Positions 57,147-64,000 of a stretch of DNA of 64,000 bases are shown piece by piece (position 1 is the first letter of the stretch; every line of letters starts with the position of its first letter). A program made the translations under genes and the position numbers. Under the pieces are notes generated by a model. The model saw nothing but the letters and a program-made list of their open reading frames with translations, had not been told where the DNA came from and did not search any database. Origin of the DNA: Lutjanus erythropterus (Eukaryota; Chordata; Actinopteri; Lutjaniformes; Lutjanidae); the NCBI GenBank assembly GCA_020091685.1, contig CM034607.1, positions 11,665,884-11,729,883 of the forward strand, given 5' to 3'.

Positions 57147-59014
57147 TTTATTCAAATGATAAAGTGGCTAACTAGCCCATTCAAGTGCCGTTAAGCACAA
57201 AGACACTTATTATTTTAGTTTTAATTCAGCCTGTTTAAGCAGAGGAAATGTAAGAGTCAAACTGAATGAAAAAAGATTATAAATGCAACACTGTGTTGAT
57301 TAAAACAACAAGCTATTTCTAGCAGTACAAAGGTGGACGTCCTGCACTTATTATGTTGTGCATAGTGTTTCTTTTCAAATTGTGAAAGCTAATAAAATGG
57401 AGAAAAAACATGAAAAGGTGCATTGTCTTACACATCAAAGTGTAAATATCCGGCTTCTTAAACTTTGCTTGTAACTGAATGGGCCTGTTCTACATCAACA
57501 GAGTTTGAGTTGAGGACATACGGACAAATTCTCTGTGTAACTTTGTAGTGTGACTGGGCCTTAAATTTGGCATAATACTGATTCCAACTTTAACCCTCAA
57601 CTCAAGTACCTATCTGAGAAAGAGGCCATTTTGTTCTCAAGAACACAAACAGCACAAAGTGTTCTCACACCAAAGAGCTCCACATCTAACACAAGGACAG
57701 CTTCATACACAGTTACACACCTTTTTCACCTGCGATGGCAGCATTGATTGAAACCGTAGAGGCACAAGAGACACTGACAATCATAGGGAACACATCTTTG
57801 TCTGTAAATCACAGAGAGCTTAGAGGGCGATGCGCTCTCTCTGCAGTTGTCCACACTTCTCACACACACCCTGTTCCTCTACTGACACATTGGCCAATTA
57901 AACTTCTAAACTCTGACACTCAGACTGCCTGCTTTTTAGAGTATCTGGGGTATTTTTCAGTGTGTGTGTGTGTATGTGTGTGTGCGCACTGAGGATATAC
58001 CGTCCTGGCTTTTCTGTCAGGCAATGGATGGATTCCTGTTTGACTGTAAAACTGCAGAACTTTTAAAAGGTATGAGACAGCAAAAAAACAGCCCACTTCT
58101 CTTCCCCTCCCTCTATCCTTGTGCAGTATGGCATAACAGAGACCTGAAAGAGGACTTTTCATATCCTGTCTTTGTCCACAATCCTCTCTGGAGTCACTTT
58201 AAAACATATTAAGCTGTTTGTTGTCCTCATACCAAGTCTTATCCATGAAGCTCAGCCAAACTACAGACAGAAAATAAAACAATTCTTGTGATGCCAAGTG
58301 GCTCATCCTCAACCACAATTAGGCTGCGGAAGGGAAGTTAAAGTCACCTTCAACTAAGTAGAGAGAACAAGTCCAGAAAGACAAAAAGTCACTTTAGTGA
58401 GGTCGATAATTAAAATCACATGAGAGAGAAAGATTTTTGGGGCATTTGGACGCCAAATACTCAGTCAGGATTCTTTCCAAAGTCAAATTTAACTCACTTT
58501 TCAAGCTTTTCCAGCATCTTATAATGGTGGTAAATTACATATTTATATATAATCAAGAATCAAGGTAATTTACTATCATTGCAAAACACAAGATTGTACA
58601 ACAAAATAGATTCAAGTCAAAATGATTATTTCACTTTTTCATCGCATTATATCAAATGTTACTGTGCTATAAATAACCAAAGTTATGATTCATGATAGTA
58701 TTCCTCAAAAAAGTGAAAAATTAAAGGAAAACACAACAAAGTTTCATCATTCAAAATGTGTCACCAGTCTGTAAATAGACTTGGCATCTTTAATAACCTA
58801 GCTGAATAACTTAAATTTCAATAACATCTTAACTGCTTTAAGACCTCCTCATAATGACCTACACCAACGTGTAAGGACTGAGAATTATGTAGTACTGAAC
58901 TGTGAATACAGACTGATAGAACATAGATGGACAGATGATTTATGTGTTCAGAATTTTTTTGGTCAGACCTGAAATATGGCTCGATGACATGCCGGAGACA
59001 TTGTCCTCCAACAC
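57142..59014. other. non-coding; (TG)n at 57961-57985
   Basis: A short TG array with one TA interruption. Frames of 79-85 codons are unrecognised. Confidence 0.4.
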
Positions 59015-59022
59015 TATATAAG
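59015..59022 (+). promoter_or_regulatory. TATA-box-like TATATAAG
   Basis: Consensus-quality TATATAAG with a C-rich stretch (gccccacccact) following, where a start site would lie about 25-30 bp downstream. It precedes the repeat copy at 59163 by about 150 bp. It may be a promoter of that repeat or a chance match. Confidence 0.2.
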
Positions 59023-59162
59023 CCCCACCCACTGACACACGGACAACACTGCTCCACTCTCCCTCCCTTGTGGTTACCAACACAGCTTCAGCAACTCTCG
59101 CAGGCCAAATCAGCCCATCAGTTCACTTCAGTTCACGCCATTTCCAACAACCCGCGACAGAA

Positions 59163-59510
59163 GAAAAAAAAAGCTATCCTGTCACCATCTCTGGTGACTC
59201 TCACACGTTTGAACATGTCCAATAAGGCTGCTAGACGAAGTGTCCATGTTTCAGGTCATTATAAAGTCATAGTGGTGTTCGACAGCGCGACAGCAGGACG
59301 GACACGCCCCCAGCTTTTCAGAGCAGAGAAAACTGCTAATTTTTTCATGATTTTGAGACATAATGTTATATTCTTCGTGATTTTTTTAATCATTCGAATT
59401 TGGCTGGGTGTTAATAACACATTTCTGGGGTGTGATAAACCCAGAACACACATTCATTGTTGCTTTAGAGTATCTTTAAAACTGTTAAACATTCTGTTGG
59501 CTCTTATCTA
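59163..59510 (+). mobile_element. dispersed repeat, copy 2 (partner at 31562)
   Basis: Same ordered landmarks as 31562-31860: gaacatgtccaataa, catgtttcaggtcatt, cagcttttcagagcag, atgattttgagac, acccagaacacacattc and agtatctttaaaactg. A single open frame of 201 codons (58942-59547) runs across it, with one hydrophobic stretch (FFVIFLIIRIW). Because the other copy has a stop in the corresponding frame and shows no codon-like constraint, I treat this frame as coincidental. Confidence 0.7.
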
Positions 59511-59579
59511 CACAGAGGTAAAGCCAAAACACCCACACCACCCATGACATGGTCAGTGAGTGATAGCTCAGATATTTTG

Positions 59580-59875
59580 TAGAGCTGCACAATTAATTGC
59601 AATATTACTGAATTCGCAATATGGCCAAGTGTAATATTGAAATCACACAACCTTAACCAAACTGAAATTTTTATAAGCAGCAGATATTATATTATAATGA
59701 AGTATTAGAGTGCTGCACAGATATTCTGCCTTAAAAATCTTGTTCTCCAGATGTAAAAAAACCCCCAAAACATCTGTTTAGAACAGACCACAATGTAACA
59801 ATATCACATTTTTGAAAATGATTATTCCCACTAATCATATTGCAATCACAATTTCAGTCTATCAGTCAGTCTGGT
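59580..59875 (+). mobile_element. teleost element with 'agctgcacaattaattgc' end
   Basis: tagagctgcacaattaattg followed by caatattactg, cgcaatatggccaagtgt and, further on, atattgcaatcacaattt are the signature words of a common teleost hAT-like repeat. The right terminus is missing or degraded after about 59875. Confidence 0.6.
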
Positions 59876-60239
59876 CTATTTTTTGCTACATTTTCTCTTG
59901 CAGGATGCAACTAACATTACAATTAAAATGTATTTTTGATTTTGAGGTGACCTGCCCCTTTAAAATTATTAATTATGTCTTTTAAAAGGTTACATTGTGC
60001 ACTATATTCCATAAATGAAAATGCCATAATTGAAATAGTAGTACTACAAAACTGTATCACCTTCAATTTCTCACAGAAATTGACAATCATTTAGCCTGCA
60101 GATACACCAACCAAAACAAACGTACAGCTAACTTTAGCATAACATTTACCTTATTGAAAATTCCGTACTATGTCTTATCCTTTCTGGGGCTGAAAGCACA
60201 GCAGTCTAAAAGAGAACTACTGTAATTTATTATGAAGGT

Positions 60240-60372
60240 AACACAATTACAATATCAAGCCGTTTCAAGTACTTTATCCAAAATTGCAGCACTTTTCAAA
60301 CCCTGAAAATGCCACCTTAAAATTCTGGCATTTTCAAGCATCTAGTATACCGTATGAACCCCATCAGTGTTT
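60240..60372. mobile_element. teleost repeat fragment (TTTCAAGCAxxx, GAACCCC end)
   Basis: gccgtttcaagtactttatc, cacttttcaaaccctgaaaa, atgccaccttaaaattc and gcattttcaagcatctagt, ending accgtatgaaccc, match words of a common teleost interspersed repeat. Fragment only. Confidence 0.4.
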
Positions 60373-61004
60373 TCTCCGTTAACATATCATCGCTAACGGA
60401 CGTTACTTTTCAGGAAATGAAAAAAAAATGTGTGGGCTGGTTTGTCAAAATTAGTAATTCTTTTTAATACCTTTCAAATGTTACAGATTTGTAAAACCCA
60501 GAAAGATATAAAGGGTGACCAAAAGCATTGATTAATGAAAAAAAAGAGTCAAAATATGGGAGATATTGAAGTTTCTTTAATCTATGACACTGTGACAATA
60601 TTTTGTCACTGGCAGCATAATTTATCCCCCTTCATGTGCGCGACAGCTCGTGCATGGGGGCCACACACTTAATCATGATTTCAATCACTCATTTTGCACT
60701 ACAAAGTGACAGGGTAGCCTACAAAGTATTTCCAACATAATCACATGATTTCCAGGTGGCTGGCTAAGGCTGATTGACAAGCCTATTCATTTTCTTTTCA
60801 CATGAAAAAAGCAGAAGGAGATGAAAAGGCCAGAAGATCTCGGAGTATTTCAAAAGCCTGGAGACCATCAAAGATTCAGTTCACACGTGACAAATCCTGT
60901 TCGGCACAGAGCCATAAAGATCGCAATAAAGACGGTAAATGATTGTCATGCACTTGCAGACCAGTTCTGCAGGTTATCAGAAACATGGCGAACACCTGCA
61001 GTAG
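60373..61004. other. non-coding, nothing recognised
   Basis: Purine-rich patches and short unrecognised frames. Confidence 0.35.
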
Positions 61005-61074
61005 GTGTATGTGTCCGTGTGAGAGTGTGTGTCTGCTCGTGTGCTGATATGAATATGTATGTGAGTGTGTGTGA

Positions 61075-61113
<39 letters not shown>
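61005..61113. repeat. TG-rich tract with (GT)16 at 61081-61113
   Basis: Interrupted TG words (61005-61080) end in a 33-bp pure GT array. Frames on both strands here are low-complexity artefacts. Confidence 0.93.
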
Positions 61114-61117
<4 letters not shown>

Positions 61118-61857
61118 TGACCGGTTGAGTGCATACATCCACGCAGGATTATGGAAACACTGGATTATTTCCTTGGCGCCTTGAAGAAGCTCCTTTAAAT
61201 CCTTAAATGAACAGTCAAGGAGAGGACAGCAGCTTGGAGATGAAAATGGTTTCTTCTTACTCATTCTGCCTGTTTTCTGGTAATATTATTACAATAAAAG
61301 TGACCTCCAGTTTTCGGAAAAGAGATGCTTTGTGAAATAAATCAGCCGTTACAAATTCACAAATCCGCTGTGTATATTTGTCAATATTTGTTTTAGGTGA
61401 CAGCGCTTTTTTCGTGGTATAAAGTATCAGTTTACTCCTGTCAGTGTGTGTGTTTGTGCGTGCACATTGAAGCATGAAGGAGAGATGTGTGTGTATGAGC
61501 GTGCACATGGCACCAACTGTGTGGGCCCCGACACCCAGCAGTAAACAGTCGAAGAAAAAGCAGGATGAGTGAGCCTAGCAGCCTGTTAGACTGTTGATAA
61601 AGGAGAGACCTTCCTTTAGAACACAAGAGCAACAAAACATCAAGCCTCACCTCTCCCTTTCTCTTCTTCTACCTCTCTCTCTCTCATTCCCTCGATGTCT
61701 CCCTTTCCCTTGCCACCTGGTGTCTGCCGCTCACTGGGAATGCCAATGGCAAAGACGAGAGAGCGAAAAGATGAAGGGAGAGATGAAGACGGGAAAGGAA
61801 TGTGAGGAGGAAGGAAACGGTGAAGGAGGACGGAGGCCTGAGAGATGAGTAAACGTA
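61114..61857. other. non-coding; candidate CTCF-like site at 61711-61725
   Basis: The minus strand at about 61711-61725 reads close to a CTCF core (12 of 15 degenerate positions by eye). The rest is pyrimidine-biased 61650-61700 and purine-biased 61765-61850. No gene. Confidence 0.3.
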
Positions 61858-61960
61858 GGTACAGCGCACATTTGAACCGACACGGTACTGGCGCCGGTGC
61901 CAGTACTTGGAATTTGGTACCCGTAACAATGGTATCTTTTTTGGTACTTTACTATCTTTG
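61858..61960. mobile_element. fragment related to the GGTACC MITE family
   Basis: cggtactggcgccggtgcc, gtacttggaatttggtaccc and ggtatcttttttggtact resemble the interior words of 1404-1706. Borders unknown. Confidence 0.35.
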
Positions 61961-63644
61961 TAATAGCAAAAATGTTATTTTATCTTATTTAACCTTTAAT
62001 TGGACAGGGACTCTCATTGAGACAGTTGTAAAAATAAGTCCAAACTTCAATTTCAACAAGTATAAAAGTGTTGCAGGAAGGAATCCTAAAACACCGTAAT
62101 CAGTTGGCATATTAGCACTTCCAGTTCCCTCGTCTGAAAGTCAATGGATTTTTTTGATTAGGTTTCTATTATTTGCCTGAAATAGCTTCTTAGCACAAGT
62201 TCAAGGGATGTTCACGTTTTGTTCTACAACATAAAATACAACACAAATACCTCATTTGTGAATTCTGAAGCCTCAATGCGTCTTAAAAAAAGGCAGTAGC
62301 TAACAAATAGTTAAATGAGACTACAGAGTTTGTTGTGGACACTAAATGTCACCACGCCAAACACTGGTTCTGTATTGGTGGTTACGTTTAATTATGCTCA
62401 TGTTGTAGTTTGATTATAGCCTAACATTAGCTTTTACTTCAGGCAATTAGGCTTCAAAAATCCTAACAGTGCTGTTCATTTGTGATAATTATCTTGCTGA
62501 ACAAAATGCTTTTTGTTCAGAGCTGCCACAGAGCTTATTTTCTGCAATCATCCAAAATCCAATGGAAAAATCCCACTGCTTTTGGAGCAATGCTAACTTC
62601 CACTTTGGCCTACAAATATAAGTCCCTGCAGCACTCTGTTATTATGTTAATTATTTAGAAAATTTTGTTACTTCCTGAGAATGTTTTAGACCTGGAATAA
62701 AATCCGTCCCTACGACCATGTTATATCCTTCCTGTTACGTCATTTTTGTTGTTCTTACGACTGTGGTGCTCGCATACCATAGTACTTAAGTATGCAATTC
62801 ACATACTATTGGTTTCATACTAAGGTTTTGGACATATTAAAAAAATCTCACACACCTTTAAATAGCATATTTGTATGCAAGTTTGGACACAGCCGGTGGC
62901 TAAGTGTTTGCCGAACGACAGTAAAAATGCTAAGCCAAGACCCTGAAAAAATCCCAGATATCTCCAATAACAACTTATCCAACAAGCTGCTTTATCACCT
63001 GGAGATGTCAATAAACTTGTTGATGCCTCACTTGTAATTTAGTTGTCCAGGGAGTTACACATTTTAGCTTCCAGTGGCAAACATGCTAACATTAAACATA
63101 ATGTTAAACATGGTGCACTCTTCAGTTTTTGGATATACTTGGTGTTTGATCAGACCAATAGGCTACCCCAAGTGCATTTTACTAAAGTATGACTGGCCAC
63201 CCAGTGAGAGGCAGGACCCTAGTGTGAATCAACTGTTTGATGAGTATTTTTGAATGTGCATTGTCTTCTTTTGAATCTAGTAAACCTTTATTTATTTATT
63301 TTTTTACATTGTAAACTCACTTTAGGGATAATTTTATAGCACAAGGTTTCAGAATGACATGTTAGTTGTAGTTCCCTTTATTCTGGGTAGCAGCAAAAGG
63401 GTGAATAAATAATAAATCCCAAAAATAAAACTACTTTTCTTGGTGGAATGTAAGAGTCTCACAGAAAATAGTATGGAGGTGCAGTTTCTTTTTGAAGACT
63501 TAATAAAGAATATTAATAGTATCAGAGTAGATATTAGAAATGGTTGGATGGATAAATGGATGAAAACTATGAAACAAACTGGATACCTGATGAAGACACA
63601 CAGAAAATGGGTAGGGGAAATATTGGAAGACATGAGGCATAATG
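61961..63644. other. non-coding, nothing recognised
   Basis: AT-rich. Short antisense frames (62792-63037 and 62820-63011) overlap and lack domains. 62775-62890 has catac/agtat words that may be decayed repeat. Confidence 0.35.
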
Positions 63645-63648
63645 TATA

Positions 63649-63686
<38 letters not shown>

Positions 63687-63692
63687 TGTGTA
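63645..63692. repeat. (TG)n microsatellite, interrupted
   Basis: TG array with tatg interruptions at both ends; the pure core is about 63654-63678. Confidence 0.93.
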
Positions 63693-64000
63693 TGAGAGTG
63701 AAATTGTAGGCCCTGGCAAGCGTTGCTCTTGGCCTTCATTGGGGAGCTGATAAATCCACAGCCGTTTGACTCCTGCCAGACGCCGCCCCACACATACACA
63801 CGCACTCTACACACACTACATCTCCATCTGTTTGACTTGTGCCAGTTGCCCCCTTTTCAATTACCCAGCATGCCTCGCTCTCTCCGAGAAACACGAGCCT
63901 ATTCAATGACTGCTGTGACAGAGAGACAGATGGACAAATATAAAATACAGATAAAGACCACAGGGGCTAAGATTATCCTTAGTCACCTGAGTTTTATACT
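63693..64000. other. non-coding, window end
   Basis: 63710-63785 (ggcaagcgttgctcttggcc, cagccgtttgactcctgcc) is non-repetitive and GC-richer than the neighbourhood, and could be conserved non-coding DNA. No gene. Sequence runs off the window. Confidence 0.3.

Noticed and set aside
58942-59547. Longest reading frame in the window (201 codons) with a hydrophobic stretch
   Set aside because: It runs through an interspersed repeat present at 31.6 kb in which the corresponding frame stops, changes between copies do not favour synonymous sites, and no family is recognisable.

Overview
The window looks like nuclear DNA of a teleost fish, probably a percomorph. The basis is a dense carpet of interspersed repeats that I recognise as typical of teleost genomes, very many long (CA)n/(TG)n microsatellites, visible AT-richness with CpG decay, and the absence of compact ORF or operon organisation. 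I see no rRNA, tRNA or CRISPR and no complete protein-coding gene. The longest uninterrupted reading frame (201 codons, 58942-59547) runs through an interspersed repeat. The only protein signatures I can name are decayed transposon relics: the C-terminal part of a non-LTR reverse transcriptase (16574-17027, minus) and the start of a MADF-like domain (27736-27825, plus). The window is best read as intergenic DNA or the inside of a very long intron.

Layout. 1-5.2 kb: long (TG)n, a small terminal-inverted-repeat element, a foldback and the first GGGTTCT-rich element. 5.2-11.3 kb: purine/pyrimidine-biased tracts and largely unstructured sequence. 11.3-17.5 kb: the most repeat-dense part, with a CCCTAA-bearing teleost repeat next to (CA)n, a second GGGTTCT element, a foldback element interrupted by a hAT-like element, a truncated LINE and another foldback. 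17.5-24 kb: (AC)31, a possible 76-nt exon on the minus strand (19789-19864), an 815-bp foldback and two hAT-like elements. 24-30 kb: a second copy of the 17-kb foldback, a PIF/Harbinger-like relic and an inverted pair of repeat arms. 30-37 kb: quieter sequence with several stretches that look like regulatory DNA, including a perfect DR5-type nuclear-receptor motif at 34306-34322. 37-48.5 kb: several repeats, a 42-bp-unit minisatellite with an open frame, the third GGGTTCT element and an element carrying a minisatellite. 48.5-64 kb: mostly unstructured DNA plus a second copy of the 31.6-kb repeat at 59.2 kb.

How it works together: no pathway or gene cluster can be argued. Interpretable structure is of two kinds: (i) families of foldback and non-autonomous DNA elements present in two or three copies, some nested, and (ii) non-repetitive islands with transcription-factor-like motifs, which would be enhancers if a neighbouring developmental gene owns this region. 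Repeat family assignments rest on pattern recognition, not on a library search, and element boundaries are approximate unless a terminal motif is described. I found no convincing evidence of a previously undescribed biological system.
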